Assembly: GCF_036499745.1 (NCBI RefSeq)
Contig: NZ_DASYDG010000058.1
Coordinates: 1-64,000 of the forward strand
Source of the DNA: Pinirhizobacter sp036499745
GTDB lineage: Bacteria; Pseudomonadota; Gammaproteobacteria; Xanthomonadales; Rhodanobacteraceae
DNA: 64,000 bases
Direction: 5' to 3'
Shown here: in pieces, positions 38,045-46,590 of the stretch
Layout: every line of letters starts with the position of its first letter
How positions within the stretch are numbered: the first letter of the stretch is position 1
Position numbers and translations under genes: made by a program
Notes under the pieces: model-generated
The model's input: the letters and a program-made list of their open reading frames with translations, nothing else
Databases searched by the model: none
What the model was told of the DNA's origin: nothing

Positions 38045-39601
38045 ATGACCGACATCCACAGCGACAAGATCCTCATCCTCGACTTCGGCTCGCAGTACAC
38101 GCAGCTGATCGCCCGCCGCATCCGCGAGATCGGCGTGTATTGCGAAGTCTGGGGCTGGGACCACGCGCCGGAAGAGATTCCGGGCTTCGCGCCACGTGGC
38201 GTGATCCTGTCCGGCGGCCCGGAGTCGGTGACGGAAGCCGACTCGCCGCGCGCGCCGCAACAGGTGTTCGACCTTGGCGTACCGGTGCTGGGCATCTGCT
38301 ACGGCATGCAGACCATGGCCGAGCAATTGGGCGGCAAGGTCGAGGCCGGGCACCATCGCGAGTTCGGTTATGCAGACCTGAAGTTCGGCGCCTGCAGCCT
38401 GTTCGACGGCGTGGTGAACGAGGGCGACATGTCCGGCGTGTGGATGAGCCACGGCGACCGCGTGACCGAATTGCCGCCAGGCTTCACGTCCACGGCCAGT
38501 ACGCCCAGCCTGCCCCTGGCCGGCATGGCCGATGAATCGCGCAAGCTCTTCGGCCTGCAGTTCCACCCTGAAGTCACCCACACCCAGCGCGGCCTGGAGC
38601 TGCTGCGCCATTTCATCGTGGATATCTGCGGCGCCGCCACCTTGTGGACGGCAGCGCACATCATCGACGACGCCGTGGAGCGCGTGCGAGCGCAGGTCGG
38701 CAGCGACAAGGTGCTGCTGGGCCTTTCCGGCGGCGTGGATTCCTCGGTGGTCGCGGCCCTGCTTGAAAAGGCCATCGGCGAGCAACTCACCTGCGTGTTC
38801 GTCGACACGGGCCTGTTGCGCTTTAACGAAGGCGACCAGGTCATGGCCACCATGGCCGAGCACATGGGCGTGCATGTGATCCGCGTGGATGCGCGGGATC
38901 GCTTCTTCGAGGGCCTGGCCGGCGTGTCCGATCCCGAGGCCAAGCGCAAGGTGATCGGCCGTCTGTTCGTGGAGATCTTCGACGCTGAAGCGCAGAAGCT
39001 CAAAGATGTGAAATGGCTGGCCCAGGGTACGATCTACCCTGATGTCATCGAGTCGGCCGGCAGCAAGACGGGCAAGGCCCATGTGATCAAGAGTCATCAC
39101 AACGTCGGCGGCCTGCCGGAGAAGATGAACCTGAAGCTGGTCGAGCCGCTTCGCGAGCTGTTCAAGGATGAAGTGCGGCGTGTCGGCGTGGAACTAGGCC
39201 TGCCGCGCGAGATGGTCTATCGCCATCCGTTCCCCGGCCCAGGCCTGGGGGTGCGCGTGCTGGGCGAGGTGAAGGTCCAGTACGTTGACCTGCTGCAGCG
39301 CGCTGATGCGATCTACATCGAGGAACTGCGCAAGGCCGACCTCTACGACCGCGTAAGCCAGGCGTTCGCCGTATTCCTGCCGGTGCGCTCGGTGGGCGTG
39401 GTGGGCGATGGTCGGGCGTATGAGTGGGTGATTGCGCTGCGTGCGGTGGAGACCATCGACTTCATGACGGCCCATTGGGCGCATCTGCCGTATGCGTTCC
39501 TTGATGCGGTTAGTACGCGTATTATCAATGAGTTGCCTGGGATTTCTCGTGTAGTCTACGATATCAGTGGAAAGCCGCCCGCGACTATTGAATGGGAGTG
39601 A
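38045..39601 (+). CDS. guaA: GMP synthase (glutamine-hydrolysing)
   Basis: 518 residues from the ATG at 38045; a GTG at 38030 is also in frame. The glutaminase triad Cys is C85 in GICYGMQTMAEQ, the ATP-pyrophosphatase P-loop is LSGGVDSSVVA near residue 230, and the dimerisation domain ends KPPATIEWE. It converts XMP to GMP. Roughly the last 45 codons use many A/T-ending codons (GTTAGTACGCGTATTATC), unlike the rest of the gene, which suggests the 3' end was exchanged by integration. Confidence 0.97.
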   Translation: MTDIHSDKILILDFGSQYTQLIARRIREIGVYCEVWGWDHAPEEIPGFAPRGVILSGGPESVTEADSPRAPQQVFDLGVPVLGICYGMQTMAEQLGGKVEAGHHREFGYADLKFGACSLFDGVVNEGDMSGVWMSHGDRVTELPPGFTSTASTPSLPLAGMADESRKLFGLQFHPEVTHTQRGLELLRHFIVDICGAATLWTAAHIIDDAVERVRAQVGSDKVLLGLSGGVDSSVVAALLEKAIGEQLTCVFVDTGLLRFNEGDQVMATMAEHMGVHVIRVDARDRFFEGLAGVSDPEAKRKVIGRLFVEIFDAEAQKLKDVKWLAQGTIYPDVIESAGSKTGKAHVIKSHHNVGGLPEKMNLKLVEPLRELFKDEVRRVGVELGLPREMVYRHPFPGPGLGVRVLGEVKVQYVDLLQRADAIYIEELRKADLYDRVSQAFAVFLPVRSVGVVGDGRAYEWVIALRAVETIDFMTAHWAHLPYAFLDAVSTRIINELPGISRVVYDISGKPPATIEWE

Positions 39602-39635
39602 TGTTCATGCCCCAATCGATCGCGACAAGATCGCC

Positions 39636-40073
39636 ATGACTGATGATGTCTTGGTCAACAAGGCGGCAAGCATCGAGCGGTGTGTTGGGCGGGCTCGTGA
39701 GGAATACCTGAAGGATCCTTCCTCGTTTGCTACCGACATTACGCGTCAGGACGCTGCCATCATGAATATCCAGCGCGCCTGCAAGGCGGCACTTGATATG
39801 GGGCAGCATCTTATCCGGCGCGAGCGTCTTGGTTCGCCCCAGAGTGCACGGGGCGTATTCGACATGCTTGCCGAAAACGGGTGGATTGAACCTTCGTTGG
39901 CCGGTGGCCTCAAACGCATGGTGGGCTTTCGCAACATCGCGGTACATCAGTACCAGACGCTACAACTGCCGATCACCATCAGCATCATCACCGGCCACCT
40001 TGACGAGTTCCTTCGTTACAGCAAGGAAATTCTCCTCACCGAGGCCAGAATTTCGGCAAAGCCCCGCACCTAG
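39636..40073 (+). CDS. hepT: HepT-like RNase toxin (DUF86), no visible antitoxin
   Basis: 145 residues from the ATG at 39636. The HEPN-type RX4HXY motif is R99-N-I-A-V-H104-Q-Y106 in MVGFRNIAVHQY, and the helical core (LVNKAASIERCVGRAREEY, DITRQDAAIMNIQRACKAA) is standard for HepT. HepT normally pairs with the nucleotidyltransferase antitoxin MntA, which AMPylates the toxin. No MntA gene is found on either side: guaA ends 34 bases upstream and a phosphoesterase follows. Family assignment is strong; activity without a partner is unknown. Confidence 0.9.
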   Translation: MTDDVLVNKAASIERCVGRAREEYLKDPSSFATDITRQDAAIMNIQRACKAALDMGQHLIRRERLGSPQSARGVFDMLAENGWIEPSLAGGLKRMVGFRNIAVHQYQTLQLPITISIITGHLDEFLRYSKEILLTEARISAKPRT

Positions 40074-40082
40074 ACAGCTTTG

Positions 40083-40706
40083 ATGATCGAGGGAGATCAA
40101 GGGGTGACCCAGCAGAACCTGTTTGGTGAGCTACCGGCACAGGCGACGAGTGACCGGCACGCGCGCAAGTCGGCTGGACGACCAATACACACCTGGTTTT
40201 TCGCGTTGCGGCCCTCCGTCGAGGACGCACGGCGCATCCATGCATTTGCCGGGGGGCTCCTCTCATCCCATGGTGTCCCGGGCAAAAGGATCGATCCGGA
40301 GCGTTTGCACATCACCCTTGACCTGGTCGGGCACGACGTGGACCCAGCGCTGGTGGATGCGGCCTGCCGCGCCGCCGACTCGGTTTCCTTTCCCGTCCTA
40401 AAGGCGAGCTTCGAGGCTGTCATGACGTTTTCGGCACCCAGCGGCCCACTCGTACTGTTGGGCGCGAAAGGCCTGGACGAAGTCCGCAGCCTGCGCACGG
40501 CGCTGGGATGTGCATTGGCCGATCATGGCTTTGCTCCGCCGCGTATCTACGAGCCGCACATGACCCTGTGCTACGACCCGCGGCACCGCCTGGCGAAAAC
40601 CCCGATCGAGCCGATCGGCTTTCGTGCCATGGACTTCGCCCTCGTCAAGAGCCATATCGGGTTTTCACGCCATGAGGTTCTGCGTACGTGGCGGTTGGCC
40701 GGTTGA
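40083..40706 (+). CDS. thpR: 2'-5' RNA ligase-type 2H phosphoesterase (ThpR/LigT)
   Basis: 207 residues with both catalytic HxT motifs: H76-I-T78 (RLHITLDLVG) and H159-M-T161 (EPHMTLCYD). Family members are RNA 2',3'-cyclic phosphodiesterases acting on tRNA-splicing-type ends. It starts nine bases after hepT; a GTG at 40104 has a better ribosome site (GGGAG). Adjacency to an RNase toxin is suggestive but unproven. Confidence 0.88.
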   Translation: MIEGDQGVTQQNLFGELPAQATSDRHARKSAGRPIHTWFFALRPSVEDARRIHAFAGGLLSSHGVPGKRIDPERLHITLDLVGHDVDPALVDAACRAADSVSFPVLKASFEAVMTFSAPSGPLVLLGAKGLDEVRSLRTALGCALADHGFAPPRIYEPHMTLCYDPRHRLAKTPIEPIGFRAMDFALVKSHIGFSRHEVLRTWRLAG

Positions 40707-40733
40707 AGCGATTGCCCCGAAGTGCACTGGGAA

Positions 40734-41162
40734 TCAGTGCCGCCCACGAAGAGGGTTAATGATCTTCAGACCCTCGAAGTCCTTCTCATTGTCCGTAACA
40801 ACGACACAATCGTTCGTGGTGGCGACGGCAGCAATGATGGTGTCGAAGGCGTTTCGTGGCCGGCCTTTGGCTTTTCCGTCGGCCATCATATGCGCCCAGG
40901 CGATCGCCGCCTTTTCGTCGAAAGCAAGGATGCGATTTGAAAAGAGTGCCTGGGGACCTTCGGGTCCTGAAAACCAGGTTTCGAGGATTTTTCGCTTCTT
41001 GCCGTTGGGCTTTTCGAGTATGCCCCGATGGATTTCAGCCACGGTAAGCGCGGCGATGAAGAGGTCCGTGTCAATCCGATTGCCCAACCATGCGAGTAGT
41101 GCTTTGGAGGGTTCGGCCTTGGTGACATTGCTGATGATGTTTGTGTCGAGCAGATAACGCAT
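40734..41162 (-). CDS. vapC: PIN-domain toxin, VapC/FitB type
   Basis: 142 residues. PIN acidic residues are D6 (YLLDTNIIS), E43 (VAEIHRG), D107 (AFDTIIAAVA) and D124 (VVTDNEKDF). Such toxins are Mg-dependent RNases that usually cut initiator tRNA or rRNA. The ATG overlaps the antitoxin stop by one base (TGATG), so the two are co-translated. Confidence 0.93.
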   Translation of the reverse strand: MRYLLDTNIISNVTKAEPSKALLAWLGNRIDTDLFIAALTVAEIHRGILEKPNGKKRKILETWFSGPEGPQALFSNRILAFDEKAAIAWAHMMADGKAKGRPRNAFDTIIAAVATTNDCVVVTDNEKDFEGLKIINPLRGRH

Positions 41163-41461
41163 CAAAGGTCGACCTTGCGTCCTTCGTTGCCGGAGCGAAC
41201 GAGGTTAAGCTCGGCGCCTACCAGTGGCGATCGGCGAAGCGCTTTGAGGATGCCGCCTTTCCTGGGCGGCTCGCCCTTGATCGTTCGGTTGACCATGTCA
41301 CGAATTTCTAGTGCTTCTGGACCATCTTCAGCCAGGCGGCGAGCCAGGGAGCGGATCAACTCGCGATCGGACTCTTTTCCCAGAACCTCGTAGCGGGACA
41401 TGCCCCGTTGTTCCAGGCGAGATCGATAGTTCTGCACGGCGCGTTTTTGGGCTTGGCTCAT
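41162..41461 (-). CDS. vapB: VapB-position antitoxin
   Basis: 99 residues, highly charged: MSQAQKRAVQNYRSRLEQRG resembles a ribbon-helix-helix start, and the C-terminus (RRSPLVGAELNLVRSGNEGR) has the extended, basic look of a toxin-wrapping tail. I recognise it by position rather than by a firm family. It precedes vapC and is led by tandem operator-like repeats. Confidence 0.82.
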   Translation of the reverse strand: MSQAQKRAVQNYRSRLEQRGMSRYEVLGKESDRELIRSLARRLAEDGPEALEIRDMVNRTIKGEPPRKGGILKALRRSPLVGAELNLVRSGNEGRKVDL

Positions 41462-41476
41462 GGCATACCTCCAGCT

Positions 41477-41500
41477 ATACCCGGTAATATACCCGGTAAT
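41477..41500. promoter_or_regulatory. Tandem operator repeats of the vapBC operon
   Basis: ATACCCGGTAAT occurs twice in perfect tandem (41477-41488 and 41489-41500), 16 bases upstream of the antitoxin start. Each copy has a near-palindromic ACCCGGT core and the AT-rich junction could serve as a -10. Binding by the antitoxin or complex is inferred. Confidence 0.7.
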
Positions 41501-41647
41501 AAGGCCAGGATCAATCTGGAGGGCTGGCCCGTCGCAGCGCCTGCACGGGTAGTAGAGAATTTAAAGGCCGATGTCGATTCCCGGACACCTCATTCGTCGT
41601 ACCTGTGTCAGGCCAATAAGGCCCGGCCCAACCTCAGGAGACAGACC

Positions 41648-42031
41648 ATGCGTGTCATTGTGTTCGTAAAGGCCACCGTCGATAGTGAAAAGGGCACTCC
41701 CCCTTCGATCGACATGCTCGAGGCGATGGGCAAATTCAATGACGAGCTGGTCAAGGCCGGCATCATGCAGCCCGGAGTAGGGGACGGTCTGAAGCCTTCC
41801 TCCCACGGCAAGCGCATCGCGTTCGAAGGCCCCGGCCGCACGGTGATCGACGGGCCCTTCGCCGAGACCCGTGAGTTGGTTGCCGGCTTCTGGCTTTGGG
41901 ACGTCAAGGACATGGACGAGGCGGTAGCCTGGGTGAAGCGTTGCCCCAACCCCATGCCGGGACCGAGCGAGATCGAAATCCGGCCGTTGTATGAGATGGC
42001 CGATTTCGAGGCATGGGGAATTCACGTCTGA
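41648..42031 (+). CDS. YCII/DGPF-domain protein
   Basis: 127 residues with the DGPF signature (TVIDGPFAETRELVAGFWLW) and the following CPNPMPGPSEIEIRPL, typical of YCII-related proteins often paired with an ECF sigma factor; no sigma factor is adjacent. Function unknown. CAGGAGAC provides the ribosome site. Confidence 0.9.
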   Translation: MRVIVFVKATVDSEKGTPPSIDMLEAMGKFNDELVKAGIMQPGVGDGLKPSSHGKRIAFEGPGRTVIDGPFAETRELVAGFWLWDVKDMDEAVAWVKRCPNPMPGPSEIEIRPLYEMADFEAWGIHV

Positions 42032-42102
42032 GCCGGGCGGCGGGTTAGCTGAGGCGCCCGTTCCCATGCAGTGCCTGGCTTTGTGGTGGTATGAGATTAA
42101 CA

Positions 42103-42130
42103 TTGACAACATCCTGATAACGGGATAACA
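42103..42130 (+). promoter_or_regulatory. Candidate promoter/operator of the peptide-utilisation cluster
   Basis: TTGACA (42103-42108) is a consensus -35, followed after 16 bases by ATAACA (42125-42130). Two GATAAC copies (42116-42121 and 42124-42129) overlap the -10 and could bind the RpiR-type regulator encoded in the cluster. The regulator link is inferred. Confidence 0.55.
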
Positions 42131-42174
42131 CTCGCCCCGTGCCACCCACAGACCGTCTCGGGGGAGAACGTCTC

Positions 42175-44505
42175 ATGCAGCCACGTCCATGCCGTCCCGT
42201 CCGCCGGGGAATTCCCGCCGCCATTGCGTTGGCCCTGCTCGTGCCACTGGGTGTTGTCGCGCAGCCGCTGCCACCTGCCGATCCCGCCAACGTCACGACG
42301 GACATCGCCGCCACGCAAGTTGACTCTTCGGGAACGGGGCAGGCGGACACCTCCCCACCGCCGACCGCCAGGCTCAACCGCACCACCACCAACCTCGGCG
42401 AGGTCGTGGTCACTGCCAACAAGCGCAGCGAGCGCTTGCAAGACGTACCTATGGCGGTCTCCGCGTTGCAGGGCGAAGACCTGGAGCGCCAGAGTGCGCA
42501 GAGCTTCGCCGACTACGCCACGCGGGTGCCTGGACTCAACATCATTTCAGTGGGGCCTGGCCAGACGCAGCTGGTGTTGCGCGGTGTCACCTCGGGTGCG
42601 AATACGCCCAATGCAACCGTGGGCACGTATATCGACGACACGCCATACGGCTCAAGCACCGTTTATGCGGCAGGTAGCGTATTGACCCCGGACACCGATC
42701 CGGACGACCTGCAGCGCATCGAAGTGTTGCGTGGTCCGCAGGGCACCCTGTACGGCTCGAACACGCTGGGAGGCCTGGTCAAATTCGTTACCACGCCGCC
42801 GGACAGCACGCGCGTGGCCGGGCGCATCGAAGCGGGCGCGAGCAGTGTCTCGCATGGCGGTAGCGGCTTCGACGCGCATGGCATGTTCAACCTGCCACTG
42901 GTGAAGGATAAGCTCGCACTGCGTGTCAATGCCTATACGCGCCATGATCCGGGCTATACCGACAACGTGTTCACTGGCCAGAAGGATGTCGACGACGCGC
43001 AAGTGCGCGGTGGTCGCGCCCAGCTGTTGTGGACACCCTCCGATACGATGTCGCTGCGCCTGTCGGCACTGGCGCAGAACCTCAGCGGCGACGCGCTGGC
43101 GAACACCGGCACCGACATCGATCCGCTCACGCGCCGGCCTCTCTACGGTGATCTGAAACAGAGTCGTGCCGCGGGTACGGGCCAGTTCGGCGTGCGCTAC
43201 CGTCTTTACGATGCCGCGCTGAATGTGGACTTCGGCTGGGCCAAACTGGTGTCCTCGACGAGCTACGGCACGCTGGACAAATCGGCCAATGCCGACGTGA
43301 CCGCGGCGTACGGCCCGATCATCAATCCGGCGCTGGGGCTGGACGCGGGCTACACGATCAACAACCCGATGAGCCTGGGTAAGTTCACGCAGGAACTTCG
43401 CCTGCAGTCGCGGGAAGACCAGACGCTTGAGTGGCGCGCTGGCGTGTTCTTCACGCGCGAACACACCACCAATACGCAGGACGTCCTGACCATCGATCCG
43501 GTGACGGGCCAGCGGATCGACTTACCAGTGACGCTCGGCCACATCTCGGTGGGTCCGGCGGTGTTCCGCGAGTGGGCCGGCTACGGCGACGTCACCTGGC
43601 ATGCGACATCCCGCTTCAGCATCCTGCTCGGTGCGCGCTACAGCAATGACCGCACCACGTTCACCCAGACCGGTAACGGCATCCTGGTCGGCGATTCGAA
43701 TTTCACCATCAAGGGCAAGGACAGCCCGACCACCTTCCTGTTCAATCCCAGCTTCAAGTTCAGCGACGATCTGATGGGCTATGTGCGCGTGGCCTCCGGC
43801 TTCCGCCCGGGCGGCCCCAATGTGGGCGTGCCGCCCGGACTGGGCGCACCGGTAACGTTCGGCCCGGACAAGCTGGTGAGCTACGAGCTGGGCCTGAAAT
43901 CCGTGATGCTGGACCAGCACATGACGGTCGACGTGGCGGCCTTTTACATCGACTGGAACAAGATCCAGCTCACCTCGTTCGCCGGCGGTTTCAGTTTCCT
44001 CGGCAACGGTGGCAAGGCGAAAAGCCAGGGTATCGAGGCAAGCTGGGAATACGCCGCAGCGCGTGGCTTAAGACTGTCCGCGAACGCCAGCTGGACCGAT
44101 GCGGAACTGGCCGAAGACACGCCGCCCGGCCTTTTCGGCGAGAAGGGCGACCAGCTGCCGTACGCACCGAAATGGAACGCCAATCTTGGCGTGGATTACG
44201 ACTTTCCGATCGGTGGCGGCTGGTCGGGTTTCGTCGGCGCAAGTTACCGGTTCGTCGGCGCACGAAAGACCGATTTCGCGGTCGTGCCCGGACCGCGCTA
44301 CGACGTGCCCAGCTATGACGGCGTGGATCTGCGCGCCGGCGCCAACTACGGCGACTGGACCTTCAAGGCCTACGTCAAGAATCTCACCGACGACCGCGGC
44401 ATCACCTCGATGGGCTCGGAAACGACCGATCCACAGGGTTCGCCCTTTGCAGCCAACTACGTCACGCCGCGCACCGTCGGCGTGTCGGCCACCTTCAATT
44501 TCTAA
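42175..44505 (+). CDS. TonB-dependent outer-membrane receptor
   Basis: 776 residues. A signal peptide (GIPAAIALALLVPLGVVAQ) is followed by LGEVVVTANKRSERLQDVPMA, the start of the plug domain, and LRGPQGTLYGSNTLGGLVKF, then a beta-barrel ending in the aromatic ATFNF. It imports a substrate using TonB energy. The ATG at 42175 has GGGGGAGA upstream. The gene order points to a peptide or murein-derived ligand rather than iron, an inference. Confidence 0.93.
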   Translation: MQPRPCRPVRRGIPAAIALALLVPLGVVAQPLPPADPANVTTDIAATQVDSSGTGQADTSPPPTARLNRTTTNLGEVVVTANKRSERLQDVPMAVSALQGEDLERQSAQSFADYATRVPGLNIISVGPGQTQLVLRGVTSGANTPNATVGTYIDDTPYGSSTVYAAGSVLTPDTDPDDLQRIEVLRGPQGTLYGSNTLGGLVKFVTTPPDSTRVAGRIEAGASSVSHGGSGFDAHGMFNLPLVKDKLALRVNAYTRHDPGYTDNVFTGQKDVDDAQVRGGRAQLLWTPSDTMSLRLSALAQNLSGDALANTGTDIDPLTRRPLYGDLKQSRAAGTGQFGVRYRLYDAALNVDFGWAKLVSSTSYGTLDKSANADVTAAYGPIINPALGLDAGYTINNPMSLGKFTQELRLQSREDQTLEWRAGVFFTREHTTNTQDVLTIDPVTGQRIDLPVTLGHISVGPAVFREWAGYGDVTWHATSRFSILLGARYSNDRTTFTQTGNGILVGDSNFTIKGKDSPTTFLFNPSFKFSDDLMGYVRVASGFRPGGPNVGVPPGLGAPVTFGPDKLVSYELGLKSVMLDQHMTVDVAAFYIDWNKIQLTSFAGGFSFLGNGGKAKSQGIEASWEYAAARGLRLSANASWTDAELAEDTPPGLFGEKGDQLPYAPKWNANLGVDYDFPIGGGWSGFVGASYRFVGARKTDFAVVPGPRYDVPSYDGVDLRAGANYGDWTFKAYVKNLTDDRGITSMGSETTDPQGSPFAANYVTPRTVGVSATFNF

Positions 44506-44541
44506 AGTGTGGTTCGCCCACTCACAGCACGGAGCCATGCC

Positions 44542-46533
44542 ATGAACCGTTGTACCCCGTCTTTCCTGGCCTTCGCCCTCACCCTTGTGACGGGCCTGGC
44601 CATGGCGCAGGTGCCCACGCCCAAGGCGCCGGTGCCGGCACCGGTCGCCACGCCGGCGGCGCCCCTTTCCCCGGACACGGTCCATGCGCTGACGGCTGAG
44701 GATCTGTCCAGCTTCTTCGACGGGCTGGTGCCGTTTGCGCTGCAGCGGGGCGACGTTGCCGGTGGCGTGATCAGCGTGGTCAAGGATGGCAAGCTGCTGT
44801 TCGCCCGCGGCTACGGCTATGCCGACCTCAAGACGCGCACGGCGCCAACGCCTGATGCCACGCTGTTCCGACCCGGCTCCACCTCCAAGCTGTTCACGTG
44901 GACCGCCGTGATGCAGCAGGTGGAACTGGGCAAGCTGGACCTGGACAAGGACATCAACGGCTACCTGGATTTCACCATTCCCGCCCGGGACGGCAAGCCG
45001 ATCACCCTGCGCAACATCATGACCCACACGCCGGGCTTCGAGGACACCGCCCGCGGCCTGCTGCCGGCCTCCACCGACGACGTGGACCTCGAGAAGTACC
45101 TGAAGTCGCACGTGCCTGCGCGCATCTATGCGCCGGGCGGGATCGTGGCGTACTCCAACTATGCCTGCGGCCTGGCCGGCTACATCGTGCAGCGCGTATC
45201 CGGTCAACGCTTCGAGGATTACATCAAGCAGCATATTTTTGATCCGCTGCAGATGAACCATTCGAGCTTTGCCCAGCCGTTGCCGCCGGCGCTGGCGTCA
45301 CTGATGTCCAAGGGTTACGAGAAAGCTTCCGAAGGCAAGCCGCGCGCGTTCGAGCCGGTGGATCCAGCGCCGGCCGGTGCGCTGAGCAGTTCGGCGACCG
45401 ACATGGCCAACTTCATGATCGCCCAGCTGCAGGGAGGACAGTTCGGCGATGCGCGGATCCTGCAGCAAGCCACTGCCGACCTGATGCACAGCCCTCAGCA
45501 CACCGCGGCACCCGGCCTCAACGGTTTCGACCTGGGCTTCTACCAGGAGGACAGCCACGGCCAGCGCATCATCGGCCACGCCGGTGACACCATCGTGTTC
45601 CACAGCGACCTGCACCTGATGCTCGACGCGCACGTGGGCTTATTCATGTCGTTCAACAGCGCCGGTAACGAGGGTGGAGCGCACGTAATCCGCAAGGCGG
45701 TATTCAAGTCGTTCCTCGACCGTTACTTCCCCTACAACGCGCCAGCCGAACCGACCGTCGCCACCGCCAGGGCCGATGCCGCCCGTGTCGCCGGATGGTA
45801 TGAGTCGAGCCGGCGCAATGACAGCTCGCTGCGCCCGTTGTACCTGCTGGGCCAGACCAGCGTGGCGCCGCAGCCGGACAACACGCTGGTGATATCGGTC
45901 TGGAACAACTACGCGGGCAAGCCGCTGCACTGGCGCGAGGTGGGGCCGCTGGTCTATCGCGAAGTCAACGGCGACGCGCACCTGAAATTCGTCACCGATG
46001 CCGACGGCAACATCCAGTACTGGGCCACCGATGTCGAGGCGCCCGTGTTCGTGTTCCAGCGCGTATCCGCCGGCAGGTCCATGGGCAGGGTGAGTCTGCT
46101 CGCCGGGCTCTCCTTCGTCCTGCTGATCGTGACCTTGCTTAGCTGGGGCATCGGCGGCTGGGTACGGCGCCACTATGGCCGCGCGCTGGTGCTGACGCCG
46201 GCACAGCGTCGCTCGCGCCTGTGGTCGCGACTGGGTGTGCTGGCGTTGTTCGTGGACATGGCCGGGTGGATGACCCTGCTGGGGATATCGTCGGTGAACG
46301 AGGACCCGCTGCTGCAGGGCACGATGACACCGTGGTTGTACCTGCTGTTCGTGCTGGGCGTACTGGCCCTGATCGGCGCCCTGGCGGTGGTGGCGAACGT
46401 CGTTCGCGCATGGATGGCACCGCGTCGCGGCCGCTGGGTCCTGGCTGGTGAAACCCTGCTGGGACTCGCCGCCCTCTACCTGGCCTGGTTCATCGTCGCG
46501 TTCGGGATGGTCAGCTTCAACGTCCGGTTCTGA
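44542..46533 (+). CDS. Beta-lactamase-fold serine hydrolase with C-terminal membrane helices
   Basis: 663 residues. A signal peptide ends near MAQ, followed by a Pro/Ala linker. The catalytic domain shows SxxK at S113-K116 (PGSTSKLF) and YxN at Y204-N206 (YSNYACGLAG), as in class C beta-lactamases, D-aminopeptidases and esterases. Four C-terminal hydrophobic segments (about residues 510-660) suggest an inner-membrane protein with the enzyme in the periplasm. In context it may act on D-amino-acid peptides. Confidence 0.9.
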   Translation: MNRCTPSFLAFALTLVTGLAMAQVPTPKAPVPAPVATPAAPLSPDTVHALTAEDLSSFFDGLVPFALQRGDVAGGVISVVKDGKLLFARGYGYADLKTRTAPTPDATLFRPGSTSKLFTWTAVMQQVELGKLDLDKDINGYLDFTIPARDGKPITLRNIMTHTPGFEDTARGLLPASTDDVDLEKYLKSHVPARIYAPGGIVAYSNYACGLAGYIVQRVSGQRFEDYIKQHIFDPLQMNHSSFAQPLPPALASLMSKGYEKASEGKPRAFEPVDPAPAGALSSSATDMANFMIAQLQGGQFGDARILQQATADLMHSPQHTAAPGLNGFDLGFYQEDSHGQRIIGHAGDTIVFHSDLHLMLDAHVGLFMSFNSAGNEGGAHVIRKAVFKSFLDRYFPYNAPAEPTVATARADAARVAGWYESSRRNDSSLRPLYLLGQTSVAPQPDNTLVISVWNNYAGKPLHWREVGPLVYREVNGDAHLKFVTDADGNIQYWATDVEAPVFVFQRVSAGRSMGRVSLLAGLSFVLLIVTLLSWGIGGWVRRHYGRALVLTPAQRRSRLWSRLGVLALFVDMAGWMTLLGISSVNEDPLLQGTMTPWLYLLFVLGVLALIGALAVVANVVRAWMAPRRGRWVLAGETLLGLAALYLAWFIVAFGMVSFNVRF

Positions 46534-46590
46534 TCTCATCTGCGCGGCGGCCGATCACCGCCGCCGCGCGCATTATCGAAGGAAGCAAGC

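Noticed and set aside
39601..42000. Second copy of the guaA 3' end (attR) marking the far edge of an island
   Set aside because: No matching repeat of the GAATGGGAGTGA end was found by eye downstream, and no integrase gene is present.
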